A DNA stretch of 64,000 nt from Enterobacter sp. RHBSTW-00994. GTDB taxonomy: Bacteria; Pseudomonadota; Gammaproteobacteria; Enterobacterales; Enterobacteriaceae. Location: NCBI RefSeq assembly GCF_013782625.1, contig NZ_CP056199.1, forward strand, positions 2,870,588 through 2,934,587, written 5' to 3'. Position 1 is the first letter of the stretch. The number at the start of each line of letters is the position of its first letter. Shown here in pieces: positions 17,138-24,363 of this stretch. The notes below the pieces were generated by a model. That model was not told the DNA's origin. It saw only the letters and a program-made list of their open reading frames with translations, and searched no databases. The position numbers and the translations under genes were made by a program.

Positions 17138-17386
17138 CTATGACGGGAGTGTAACAGAGTTCTGCGAAACGCGAACACCCGCTTTTTCCAGCATCTGAGT
17201 AAATAGTGTTGGTGTTCCTACAATCTCATCATCCTGAAGTGGCATAAACGACACCTCGTCACCACGCCTGTACATCAGCGCTCGCTCACATTCAGGAAAT
17301 GAGTGCAGTCGTGCAACGATGACCCCATCGTGACATCTGATGACTGCATAGCCCTTTTTTGGTAATTCTTCTTTTTGTTTCACCAA
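17138..17386 (-). CDS. Conserved-looking small phage protein
   Basis: 82 residues (MVKQKEELPKKGYAVIRCHD...VTLPS), lying between the dinI-like gene and the rusA block on the same strand. The core (GYAVIRCHDGVIVARLHSF, RRGDEVSFMPLQDDE) suggests a small beta-rich soluble protein. No family is recognised. It is probably co-transcribed with the dinI-like gene and would share its SOS control. Confidence 0.6.
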   Translation of the reverse strand: MVKQKEELPKKGYAVIRCHDGVIVARLHSFPECERALMYRRGDEVSFMPLQDDEIVGTPTLFTQMLEKAGVRVSQNSVTLPS

Positions 17387-17423
17387 TCCCCCTTACTACT
17401 CAGGAAAGTTTTTGCATGCTGTA

Positions 17424-17657
17424 TCAGTAAAACCAGTCGTCTGCGCTTTCCCAGGTCTGCTGGAGGATTTCTTCAACCTTCTTTTTGGCCTCTTTCTCAC
17501 CGCCGAAAACACTTAAGCCATCTGAACCAGTGCGGCGTATAACCAGCGAGCAGTCATCAAACTGTTCCTGGAGTCTTTTCAGTAATTCTTTTTCCAGTGC
17601 AGGGACAGCGCCCTTCGGAAGTTCTTTAGTACGATCAATGGTTAATTCGACTTTCAT
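17424..17657 (-). CDS. DinI-like protein (SOS modulator)
   Basis: The ATG at 17655-17657 with GGAGG six bases upstream gives 77 residues (MKVELTIDRTKELPKG to ILQQTWESADDWFY); an ATG four codons earlier lacks a binding site. The order of conserved elements (N-terminal strand, LSVFGGEKEAKKKVEEIL, TWESADDWF) is that of E. coli DinI (81 residues), which binds RecA filaments and tunes LexA and UmuD cleavage. A near-perfect LexA box precedes it. In prophages such genes may adjust host SOS or prophage induction. Confidence 0.88.
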   Translation of the reverse strand: MKVELTIDRTKELPKGAVPALEKELLKRLQEQFDDCSLVIRRTGSDGLSVFGGEKEAKKKVEEILQQTWESADDWFY

Positions 17658-17674
17658 TATTGCCTCCATCGCAT

Positions 17675-17694
17675 AACTGTATATTTATACAGTA
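17675..17694 (-). promoter_or_regulatory. LexA (SOS) box upstream of the dinI-like gene
   Basis: CTGTATATTTATACAG (17677-17692), followed by TA, matches the consensus TACTGTATATATATACAGTA at all but a few positions. It is centred about 27 bases upstream of the dinI-like start codon, so it should overlap that promoter. Confidence 0.9.
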
Positions 17695-17955
17695 TACCCA
17701 TGCAGTGGATTGATCAACGCTTTAAGAGCACATATTGCTAACGGCGTTTCAAAAAAAACACTTGCGCGATGCCCCGTACAAGCGCTGCGGCAATATCACA
17801 TTGCCACAACGGATTTCTCAGATGACACGATTTGTCAGGTTGGTAATTTTTTGCCGCACTGTGCTTATTAACAAATAGATTTCATAGATCAACATTTTAT
17901 ATAGATAGGTTTTACCAATAACGAGCAATCCAGCAATGCATGTTCAACCGGACGG
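17695..17955. other. Intergenic stretch without a supported gene
   Basis: Between the LexA box and the terminator of the 308-residue protein gene no frame of useful length has a start with a binding site. The left half is G+C-balanced and the right half AT-rich (about 17865-17930). I see no clear promoter or repeat. Confidence 0.4.
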
Positions 17956-17981
17956 CGAAAAAAAAGCCTCCGGGGAGGCCT
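17956..17981 (-). terminator. Intrinsic terminator of the 308-residue protein gene
   Basis: Minus strand GCCTCCCCGGAGGC followed by eight T residues, six bases past the stop codon of the 17988-18914 gene. It isolates that gene from the SOS-controlled block downstream. Confidence 0.88.
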
Positions 17982-17987
17982 TGATAC

Positions 17988-18914
17988 TCATTTGCTTTCA
18001 ATGGCAGACTGCCTAAATGCTTCAATTAAACGGGTCGCATCTTCCTTACCGCCAGGCAAGACATTAGATTTTTTCAGAATATAAGGCGGAAACTTAGTAG
18101 ACAGGTATTGATGCTTGAACCAGCGACGAAATTCCGACAATGCCGCATCAGGATAAGCATTGATAATTTGAGGATTTGATCTTGCTTGAAGGAAATCATC
18201 TGGATAGTAATGCTCGCAATCGACCCTTTGTCCGAAGTCCTCAGTGAGACCTGCATCTTTCCAATGTCTCGCCCAGCAACTTCCTACACTACCATCTGGA
18301 ACTGTATGTTGGTTTATAGCGAGTCCTGCATTAATCAGATCTACCATCATGCCCGCAATTTCATTGAAGATAATGAAGTAACCATCAGGTATAGAACCCT
18401 TATCTTTGAGCAATGAAACCCTGTCATGGTAATGCCGCCATGGATCTTCCGGTTGGTACTTAAGCGCTTCATAGATAAAGATCTTAAGACCTTTTTTAGC
18501 AAGCTCACGGTAAGACCTAAGAGCCGTATCGCTTTCGGCTTGCTTTGCTTCAAAGGCATAATATTCGAGGATCGCCATGCAAACGACATCTGGATATGCG
18601 TGGTACTCGACACCATTCCTAATTATTGGAATGTATAGTTTTTCATCAGTAAATCCTTCGTTTAACAGGTATGTACCAATGAAGGTCATTCTTCCTTTTC
18701 GGAAAATCCCATGCTCTACTGATTGCGCCCATTCATCAGTAATTTCCTTGATTCTTAATCGCTGGACACCACAAACGCTTGCTAGCCCACTTTGAGTCAG
18801 ATAAGGAATTCCATTATCAAGAACCCCCATCTCAATACCGTTAATTATCGCCTCTTGCTTTACCTCAAGGTCTAAAGGAATGGTCCGTAAAGAGGTCGTT
18901 CTCTGCTGTGTCAT
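17988..18914 (-). CDS. Accessory prophage protein of 308 residues, possibly BstA-like
   Basis: The product starts MTQQRTTSLRTIPLDLEVKQ and is soluble, with no signal or membrane segment. The N-terminal part (YLTQSGLASVCGVQRLRIKE, about 38-57) looks like a helix-turn-helix, and the middle (YPDVVCMAILEYYAFEAKQA) and C-terminal part (YPDAALSEFRRWFKHQYLST) contain evenly spaced aromatic and charged residues. From memory this pattern resembles the BstA group of prophage abortive-infection proteins, but I cannot verify that. The gene has its own leader with a terminator-like hairpin and its own terminator, is divergent from a P63C gene, and sits in a cargo position. It could equally be a regulator. 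Confidence 0.55.
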   Translation of the reverse strand: MTQQRTTSLRTIPLDLEVKQEAIINGIEMGVLDNGIPYLTQSGLASVCGVQRLRIKEITDEWAQSVEHGIFRKGRMTFIGTYLLNEGFTDEKLYIPIIRNGVEYHAYPDVVCMAILEYYAFEAKQAESDTALRSYRELAKKGLKIFIYEALKYQPEDPWRHYHDRVSLLKDKGSIPDGYFIIFNEIAGMMVDLINAGLAINQHTVPDGSVGSCWARHWKDAGLTEDFGQRVDCEHYYPDDFLQARSNPQIINAYPDAALSEFRRWFKHQYLSTKFPPYILKKSNVLPGGKEDATRLIEAFRQSAIESK

Positions 18915-18940
18915 ATTTACCCCTATAGTTATGATTTAAT

Positions 18941-18980
18941 TGAAAAAATAGGGTGATCTCTGAAATTAAAAAACACCCTA
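18941..18980 (-). promoter_or_regulatory. Terminator-like hairpin in the leader of the 308-residue protein gene
   Basis: On the minus strand TAGGGTG (18974-18980) pairs with CACCCTA (18949-18955), and six T residues follow at once, ending 27 bases before the start codon. A related sequence, TATAGGGGT, overlaps the ribosome binding site. The arrangement could attenuate expression or bind a regulator. Confidence 0.5.
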
Positions 18981-18990
18981 GATAATGTTA

Positions 18991-19155
18991 TTAAATGGGA
19001 AAGAAGTTGGCTGAAATCATTCTGATTACACTTAGCTCCTTCACCACTACTTTCTTTGTGCTCTGGCCTACCCCATCATGAGTTTGCATATATTTCCACG
19101 TACGCACATCTGATGCGGGAAATTCTTCGCACATGTCTTCCAGTGACATCGTCAT
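18991..19155 (-). CDS. Possible small protein between two accessory genes
   Basis: A frame of up to 63 codons whose codon use looks coding (MTMSLEDMCEEFPASDVRTW... to ISANFFPI), but the furthest start is TTG (19180-19182) and no candidate start has a convincing binding site. The ATG at 19153-19155 is given here. It lies upstream of the 308-residue protein gene on the same strand. It might be a short regulator of that gene or a non-coding leader. Confidence 0.3.
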   Translation of the reverse strand: MTMSLEDMCEEFPASDVRTWKYMQTHDGVGQSTKKVVVKELSVIRMISANFFPI

Positions 19156-19221
19156 CTTCAACCCATGAAACACGTTGTACAAGCAACCCTAAAAACTAGC
19201 AAGCAAAAAAACCAATAATGC

Positions 19222-19250
19222 TTGCTGATATATTCTTCTCAACCGATAAT
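19222..19250 (+). promoter_or_regulatory. Candidate promoter of the P63C gene
   Basis: TTGCTG (19222-19227), 17-base spacer, GATAAT (19245-19250), with the ATG of the P63C gene 30 bases further on. It faces away from the 308-residue protein gene. Confidence 0.5.
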
Positions 19251-19279
19251 AACTCCAACAATTATCTAAGGAGTCCAAC

Positions 19280-20308
19280 ATGCCCATTGAAGACGAATCA
19301 CCACAGGCTAAAGGTGGAAAAGCTCGAGCAGAGAAAATGACTGCGGATGAACGAAAAGAGGTCGCCCAGAACGCAGCCAACAAACGCTGGCAAAGGATCA
19401 AAACCAACCTTCCCTCGGCCCAACTCGAAGGTGTTCTAAAAATTAATGACACTGAACTTGAAGTGGCTGTACTCAACAATGGAAAGCGAATAATTTCTCA
19501 ATCATCCGTTTTTAAAGCGCTAGGAAGGCCAAGTCGAGGCGTGAGAGCCACACTTGATGGTGAGATCATCCTGCCTGCTTTTATGGATGCTGCCAACCTT
19601 GTCCCATATATTAATCAAGACCTTATGGAGGTGATCAAACGCGAGCGATTTTTAGACAATTCAGGAAATGAACTTGAGGGTTATGATGCTTCAATACTTC
19701 CACTGGTATGTGATGTTTATCTAAAAGCCAGGCAGGATGGCACACTAAAAACAAACCAGATGGAGACAGCTCAAAAAGCAGAAATCCTAGTTCGTTCGCT
19801 TGCAAAAGTCGGTATCATCGCCCTAGTTGATGAAGCGACAGGCTATCAGGAAATTCGCCCCAAGGATGCTTTACAGGCCTATTTAGACAAAATAATAAGC
19901 AAGGAGCTTTCTGCGTGGGCTAAAAAATTTCCTGACGAGTTTTACGAAAATATTTACAAACTTAAAAACTGGCCTTGGGCAGGTATGAGCAAAAACCGAT
20001 TTAGCGTAGTTGCACATTATACCAGAGATCTTGTTTATGAGCGCCTCGGTGACTCTATTCTACAGGAGCTTGAGAAAAAAACGCCAAAACAATTGAATGG
20101 ACAGCGGAAAAGCAAAATGCATCAATGGCTTACTGATGATGTCGGCAATCCCATGTTATCCCAACACTTACATTCTTTAATTATGGTTCAGAGGTTAGCC
20201 ATCGCCAATGGATATGGATGGAATAGGTTTATTAAAATGGTTGATCAAGTCATGCCACGTAAGGGCGGTACTTTTGAACTTGAACTTAACGATACTTCAA
20301 TTGATTAA
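19280..20308 (+). CDS. P63C domain-containing accessory protein
   Basis: 342 residues; AAGGAG lies eight bases before the ATG. The N-terminus is charged and repetitive (AKGGKARAEKMTADERKEVA), followed by a region starting ISQSSVFKALGRPSRGVRAT and then the P63C domain: RPKDALQAYLDKIISKELSA, WAKKFPDEFYENIYKLKNWP, VAHYTRDLVYERLG and HQWLTDDVGNPMLSQHLHS. P63C proteins occur in phages and mobile elements, and no activity is established to my knowledge. It is the only long plus-strand gene in this interval, has its own promoter and terminator, and should be expressed in the lysogen. Function unknown; defence or regulation is possible. Confidence 0.8.
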   Translation: MPIEDESPQAKGGKARAEKMTADERKEVAQNAANKRWQRIKTNLPSAQLEGVLKINDTELEVAVLNNGKRIISQSSVFKALGRPSRGVRATLDGEIILPAFMDAANLVPYINQDLMEVIKRERFLDNSGNELEGYDASILPLVCDVYLKARQDGTLKTNQMETAQKAEILVRSLAKVGIIALVDEATGYQEIRPKDALQAYLDKIISKELSAWAKKFPDEFYENIYKLKNWPWAGMSKNRFSVVAHYTRDLVYERLGDSILQELEKKTPKQLNGQRKSKMHQWLTDDVGNPMLSQHLHSLIMVQRLAIANGYGWNRFIKMVDQVMPRKGGTFELELNDTSID

Positions 20309-20423
20309 TTTCCCCAATTTTCGCGCCCATACAGTTATACATTACTTCTGTAATACTCTCAGCGTTTTTTCTCTCAGACCTGATACCGAGAGCGTTTAGT
20401 CCAGCAACATTCGATTAGTAGTG

Positions 20424-20447
20424 CGCCGGGAATTACCCCGGCGTTTT
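20424..20447 (+). terminator. Terminator downstream of the P63C gene
   Basis: CGCCGGGAATTACCCCGGCG with seven-base arms followed by TTTT on the plus strand. It lies 115 bases past the P63C stop and faces the minus-strand early operon ending nearby. Confidence 0.65.
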
Positions 20448-20457
20448 CGAACTGGCC

Positions 20458-20565
20458 TTAAAACAGGCCAACTTCGGCTGGCCATACTGTTTCCTGAATA
20501 TCCACCAGCAGCAGATTTTCCAGTTCAACGATACGTTTTGTGGCGTACTGCAGTCGTGAATCCAT
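20458..20565 (-). CDS. Tiny phage protein coupled to the DUF550 gene
   Basis: The ATG at 20563-20565 overlaps the upstream stop (TGATG) and has GGAGG seven bases before it. It encodes 35 residues (MDSRLQYATKRIVELENLLL...AEVGLF), mostly one predicted helix with a leucine-rich coiled-coil pattern. Coupling and the binding site support it; function unknown. Confidence 0.55.
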   Translation of the reverse strand: MDSRLQYATKRIVELENLLLVDIQETVWPAEVGLF

Positions 20566-21323
20566 CACTTATCCTCCAGAAGCGTCACTGCTTTGATGTG
20601 CAAGCGCGGCTCACCGTCTTTTGGCTCAGGCCACTGACGGGCTTTATTCACTGCTAACTTATCAATCATTGCCTGCGTGATTTGTTCGTCAGTGATACCA
20701 GCGCGGCGCTGGGCATCCCACAGCAGAAATTGCATATCGGCCCATTCGCTCAGGTCGCCTGGTTCTGCTGCTGCTTCCAGTGCTTCCTTAGAAAGGTGTT
20801 TTAATGGACCAACAGGGCCTACACTGCCAAACGTAGCCTGAGACCATTCTGCGTGATCGGTGCGTACAACCTCGCGGGGATCGTCTTTACCCTGAAGCAT
20901 GGCTGCGCGGCGTGACAGCAGTCTTTTAGCCTCAATACTGCCTTCTGCCTCAAGCTCTCCGTCAGCCTCTAATCCACCCTCAAGGTATTCAACCGCATCA
21001 GCAATCCACTGTTCCCACCCACCTAGCACTACAGGCGCTGGCGGGGCGGTGTAAAGAACCAGCTTACGGCGAGGGTCCGCAAATTTATTAGCGTCACCGC
21101 CAATACTGAATAGGTAGCCGCTACCTCCATTCTTTGCATCACGCAATTCATCCGCATCAGTCCACGCAACAGGCTCAGCTTCAAGCGATGCCAGCGTTAT
21201 TTCAGCAAGGTGCAAAGATAACGCTATGCGTTGTGATTGGGGAATCAGTTCGAGCCGTCCGCGAAAAAAATCCACTTTTTCTTTTGCTTCTTCTATTAAC
21301 TGCTCTTTGGTGAATGTGGTCAT
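20565..21323 (-). CDS. DUF550 / dATP-dGTP diphosphohydrolase-domain protein
   Basis: 252 residues. The C-terminal part (about 155-245) has the DUF550 pattern: WSQATFGSVGPVGPLKHLSK, then EWADMQFLLWDAQRRAG with the acidic residues of an all-alpha NTP pyrophosphohydrolase fold. This MazG/MazZ-like family hydrolyses dATP or dGTP in some phages. The N-terminal 130 residues are a phage-type extension with KEQLIEEAKEKVDFFRGRLE. It is part of the rightward early operon downstream of the replication genes. Activity is inferred from the family. Confidence 0.75.
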   Translation of the reverse strand: MTTFTKEQLIEEAKEKVDFFRGRLELIPQSQRIALSLHLAEITLASLEAEPVAWTDADELRDAKNGGSGYLFSIGGDANKFADPRRKLVLYTAPPAPVVLGGWEQWIADAVEYLEGGLEADGELEAEGSIEAKRLLSRRAAMLQGKDDPREVVRTDHAEWSQATFGSVGPVGPLKHLSKEALEAAAEPGDLSEWADMQFLLWDAQRRAGITDEQITQAMIDKLAVNKARQWPEPKDGEPRLHIKAVTLLEDK

Positions 21324-21326
21324 GGG

Positions 21327-21692
21327 TTAGTCCTCAACCTTGCGCGGCGCTCCGCGATATTCCGGCGCCGGAGAGTGCTTAGGAACGGCAATGACATGCT
21401 TCAGCAGTTCTTTCCAGGTCGCCGAGTTATTACGAAGCCAGCGCCCATCGTTATCGTCAAAGAAACCTTTAGCGACCGAGTGAGACAATGGCTCGGCTAC
21501 ATCGCACGGAACCGCCACTGTCTGTGCGCCGTTGTTGTAGTATCCGAGGTTGGATAGCACATAGCTTTCAGAGTAACGCCCAGCTGTGTGGCATCGGCAT
21601 CGGTAGCCGCTATCGTCTGCAGCCCACAGCGTGATATATGGGTCGCAGCGCTGTGTGTGTGCGGTGCTCAAAATGAAATATTCGCGTTCCAT
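21327..21692 (-). CDS. Hypothetical phage protein
   Basis: The ATG at 21690-21692 with GGAG upstream gives 121 residues (MEREYFILSTAHTQRCDPYI...). The frame extends 23 codons further up, but that part overlaps the preceding gene and lacks a binding site. Features are ITLWAADDSGYRCRCHTAGR near the N-terminus and a W-rich C-terminus (GRWLRNNSATWKELLKH). It lies in the early operon between DUF550 and a coiled-coil gene. No function recognised. Confidence 0.6.
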   Translation of the reverse strand: MEREYFILSTAHTQRCDPYITLWAADDSGYRCRCHTAGRYSESYVLSNLGYYNNGAQTVAVPCDVAEPLSHSVAKGFFDDNDGRWLRNNSATWKELLKHVIAVPKHSPAPEYRGAPRKVED

Positions 21693-21693
21693 T

Positions 21694-22158
21694 TCACTCT
21701 CCTTTAGCGCTGCCGGTTGCGACGTCGATACCAGCAGCAGACAAGGCAATGCGGAACGCATCTTTCAAGTCTGCAACCTGCTTCTCTGCGGCACGTAACC
21801 TGTCAAACAGGCTGTTACTTTCAAGGCATAGCCTGGCTTTTATCTCAACGTCCTTAGCAATCTGCTCTTTGGCCTCTTCGTATGCCTCAGCAACGACGTC
21901 GTACATGAGAGATTGGCGGAAGAATGCCTGCTGGAAAGTTTGTTTGCACTCCAGCTCATCAAGCAGCTCCGCATTCCCCGCAGCCAGAGCATCACGCTGT
22001 TTCGCGGTTTCCCGCAGCGCCAAAGTTGTGACATCCAGCCGCTCCGCCAGGCGAGTCAGCATTTTTGCGATGTCGATGATCGGCGTGCTGCTGCTCATCG
22101 CTTTTGCAAACTGGTGGCCGATGTTGATCAGTTCTTTGTTGCTCAGTGAGTCGCTCAT
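21694..22158 (-). CDS. Hypothetical coiled-coil phage protein
   Basis: 154 residues (MSDSLSNKELINIGHQFAKA...ATGSAKGE) with long helical, heptad-like stretches (RLDVTTLALRETAKQRDALA, RAAEKQVADLKDAF). The ATG overlaps the stop of the next-upstream HTH gene by 4 bp. Similar helical early proteins with alternative C-terminal fusions are common in enterobacterial prophages, but I cannot assign a function. Confidence 0.65.
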   Translation of the reverse strand: MSDSLSNKELINIGHQFAKAMSSSTPIIDIAKMLTRLAERLDVTTLALRETAKQRDALAAGNAELLDELECKQTFQQAFFRQSLMYDVVAEAYEEAKEQIAKDVEIKARLCLESNSLFDRLRAAEKQVADLKDAFRIALSAAGIDVATGSAKGE

Positions 22159-22415
22159 GCTGCCACCTTGCTGTGTGAGTAGCGTTTCAGGTCAAAGTCG
22201 ATAACGGCACGCTGGTCCCGGAAGATACCGCACCGGCCATGTCGGATAAGATCACCGCGTTTCATCGCCACACGGATGTATTTTTCCGCCGTAGTGCGAT
22301 GGATACCGAACATGGCGGCGATTTCTTTCGTCGTCGCGTGCCCATACTGTTTAACCAGCTCGATAATCCAGGTGATTATCAGGGCGCGTTCGTTGTGCGT
22401 TTTTGGTCTCGGCAT
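22155..22415 (-). CDS. Small winged-helix/HTH DNA-binding protein
   Basis: The ATG at 22413-22415, preceded by GAGGGCG, gives 86 residues starting MPRPKTHNERALIITWIIEL. The segment HATTKEIAAMFGIHRTTAEK (about 28-47) is a good helix-turn-helix, followed by a wing-like VAMKRGDLIRHGRCGIFR. It overlaps neighbours on both sides and is co-transcribed with the PerC-like gene. Presumably a phage regulator. Confidence 0.75.
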   Translation of the reverse strand: MPRPKTHNERALIITWIIELVKQYGHATTKEIAAMFGIHRTTAEKYIRVAMKRGDLIRHGRCGIFRDQRAVIDFDLKRYSHSKVAA

Positions 22416-22417
22416 CG

Positions 22418-22837
22418 TTACGCCCTCTTTGCCATGCGAAGACATTCGCTGCGACGTTTGGCAATGCGGGAAACTTCAACCGCAGTGCACGCTATTCCCA
22501 GCATGTCGGAGTAGACTGCAGCTGCACGACGCCAGAGCCCCTTTTCTTCCAGCGCTTTTGCCTTCGCTTCGGCAGCCTGCGTCAGTACCGGATCACTTTT
22601 CTCCACCATGCAGGGAAGAATCACGTCGGGAATAGGCGCACCATCCACGGCGGTGTAGATGAACTGGACGCTGTTACGGGAGCGCAGAATAACTCCCTCA
22701 TCACTCAGTTCGCGTAATAACTTCCCTACAGTTGCACCTGACATATCCAGCGCTTCGGAAACATCGCCAACAGCGCAGTTCGGCTGGTAACGGACAAATA
22801 CCGCCACCTGGTCTTTTTGGGTTAATGCTTTGGTCAT
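22418..22837 (-). CDS. PerC family regulator with N-terminal HTH
   Basis: 139 residues. Residues 8-55 form an HTH (GDVSEALDMSGATVGKLLRE), and the C-terminal half (EEKGLWRRAAAVYSDMLG... RRSECLRMA) carries the PerC-family pattern GLWRRAAxxW-like followed by xRRxxCLxMA. In enteropathogenic E. coli PerC activates LEE genes, and many lambdoid prophages encode PerC-like proteins that can act on host genes. It follows P with a 14 bp gap occupied by a copy of the dispersed repeat. Confidence 0.8.
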   Translation of the reverse strand: MTKALTQKDQVAVFVRYQPNCAVGDVSEALDMSGATVGKLLRELSDEGVILRSRNSVQFIYTAVDGAPIPDVILPCMVEKSDPVLTQAAEAKAKALEEKGLWRRAAAVYSDMLGIACTAVEVSRIAKRRSECLRMAKRA

Positions 22838-22853
22838 TGGTCAATACTCGATT
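22833..22853 (-). repeat. Dispersed early-operon repeat, copy A
   Basis: Minus strand AATCGAGTATTGACCAATG plus AC. It supplies the stop codon of P (TAATCG) and the start codon of the PerC-like gene (CCAATG). One mismatch from copy D. Confidence 0.85.
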
Positions 22854-23523
22854 AGTTGATTAAACCTGCCGCTTTGCGGCGCTTGTACTCTTCCATCAGC
22901 AGCTGTGCCGGAGTTGGCCCTGCCGGATGCTGCGGTGCAGCCAGCTGGCGACGGATTGGTGGAACCGATAGCCCGTTGCTGACGTGCTTCGTCCATTTGG
23001 TTAACAGCTTCTCAGCCAGTTTTTTTAGTTCCCCCTCAGTCATCTGCCGCTCTACTCCCGTTCTGCGCATCTCGATGCAGATGTGATACAGAACTGGCTG
23101 CGGCCACGGATATTTGTCACTTCCGGAGTACCGATATGATTCGTTACGCCACCTGCGGTATTGCTCCATAACGTTCTCAGACTTCAGCCCAAATGGATTG
23201 GCCCCGCTTTCAGAAACCAGAGACACGAACTCTGCAAGATCAGGAGGCCAGGTGTTACCAACGGCGCAACGATCCATGCACTGCTGGCAGACCAGCTTGA
23301 TCTGGGCTTCAGTCATCGAACCTATCTGAGCTATCCAGAGAGCCGTGGGTTCTGCCCCATTCTTCTGTGTCCAGCGGTTCGAGAATATTTCCCCCATGAC
23401 CTGCCATAGCCTCCACGCTGTTTCCGCCGCCATCAATCCCGTTCCGACGTCGCCACTCTGCGTGTGCTGACTGAATTTGCTGAACAGCTCTGGATGCTGT
23501 TGGTTCTGGTCGAACTCCCGCAT
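22852..23523 (-). CDS. P: Replication protein P (helicase loader)
   Basis: 223 residues, close to lambda P (233). The N-terminal domain (ETAWRLWQVMGEIFSNRWTQ, WIAQIGSMTEAQIK) and the PWPQPVLYHICIEMRR segment fit the phage replication P family, which captures host DnaB helicase and delivers it to the origin-bound initiator. Its 5' portion overlaps the O-like gene by 215 bp in another frame, an unusually long overlap. It ends exactly at a copy of the dispersed repeat. Confidence 0.88.
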   Translation of the reverse strand: MREFDQNQQHPELFSKFSQHTQSGDVGTGLMAAETAWRLWQVMGEIFSNRWTQKNGAEPTALWIAQIGSMTEAQIKLVCQQCMDRCAVGNTWPPDLAEFVSLVSESGANPFGLKSENVMEQYRRWRNESYRYSGSDKYPWPQPVLYHICIEMRRTGVERQMTEGELKKLAEKLLTKWTKHVSNGLSVPPIRRQLAAPQHPAGPTPAQLLMEEYKRRKAAGLIN

Positions 23524-24307
23524 TGTCGTTACCTCCGGCGTCAGGTTTCTGTTTCGATCTCACCAGCACGATGTGCCTGGCAAACTTCTGCTCCCACTGG
23601 ATTTGGGTGAAAACTTTCCCTTCTGAGTTCCAGTACGCGGCAAACTCAGCCAGTTCCGGGTCCAGATAATCAGGGTCAGGGAGCAGGACACCCCACTGCG
23701 TAGCACGCTGGCGGAAATCACGGGACGGAAGCCAGTTGCTCGTCATCGTGAATTTACCGATCGGTTCTTCCAGCCCATCCAGATAGCGCGGAGGGGTCGG
23801 CTCAACTGGTGGAGCAACATCACCTGAGTTTTCATTCGCGTGCGCGCTAAGAGAGGGGTTTCCTTTTAGATCTGTATCTGGATCTTTATTAGTTGAGTTC
23901 CCGTGTTCATCTTGTTCCAACGGAATTTCAACACCCGTTGAACGCTCGTTACCGTCTCGTTGATTGTTTGTTCCTCTTTTCGCTCTTCTGGCCTGTGCAG
24001 ATGCTTTCCCCGCTGCTGATTTTTGGCTGATCGAATTTTTCACAGCCTCCAGATCGCGCTCTATACGCTCCTGCACCCACTCAGTCCCGCTGTCGTTAAA
24101 AAACTCTTTTAACGAAGGTTCAACGGCATCCCAACGGTCGTTACTTAGCCGCGCAATTTTCGATAGGCGGTTTTTGGGAATCGGCCTGCCTGTTTGCCAA
24201 TAATTGAACATCAGCAGCAGGTATGCGCCATGCTCTTCTGTCGACAGATGCATGGTGTCCGCCAGGTAATCAGCAATGTAAAGTTGCATGTAAGGCAGAG
24301 CTGCCAT
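23309..24307 (-). CDS. Replication initiator with DUF1376 domain (O position)
   Basis: 332 residues. The N-terminal 90 or so (PYMQLYIADYLADTMHLSTE, YLLLMFNYWQTGRPIP) are a DUF1376/YdaU-type domain with winged-helix character. A basic, low-complexity linker follows (SAAGKASAQARRAKRGTNNQ), then a DnaT-like block (WLPSRDFRQRATQWGVLLPD, FAAYWNSEGKVFTQIQWEQK). Such proteins replace lambda O and, with P, start replication. I see no clear iterons in the gene, so the origin is not located. Its C-terminal 70 residues are encoded in the overlap with P. Confidence 0.8.
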   Translation of the reverse strand: MAALPYMQLYIADYLADTMHLSTEEHGAYLLLMFNYWQTGRPIPKNRLSKIARLSNDRWDAVEPSLKEFFNDSGTEWVQERIERDLEAVKNSISQKSAAGKASAQARRAKRGTNNQRDGNERSTGVEIPLEQDEHGNSTNKDPDTDLKGNPSLSAHANENSGDVAPPVEPTPPRYLDGLEEPIGKFTMTSNWLPSRDFRQRATQWGVLLPDPDYLDPELAEFAAYWNSEGKVFTQIQWEQKFARHIVLVRSKQKPDAGGNDNAGVRPEPTASRAVQQIQSAHAEWRRRNGIDGGGNSVEAMAGHGGNILEPLDTEEWGRTHGSLDSSDRFDD

Positions 24308-24342
24308 GGTTACTCCCTTGTCCAGTTTCCCGGCACGTAATA

Positions 24343-24363
24343 GTTATTGCTCAAAACTCGATT
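24343..24363 (-). repeat. Dispersed early-operon repeat, copy B
   Basis: Minus strand AATCGAGTTTTGAGCAATA plus AC; it provides the stop codon of the YdaT-like gene (TAATCG) and lies 36 bases before the O-like start. It differs from the copy D sequence at two positions. Confidence 0.8.

Noticed and set aside
23309..24307. Replication origin inside the O-like gene, as in lambda
   Set aside because: No set of iterons can be seen in the gene, so an origin is not reported.
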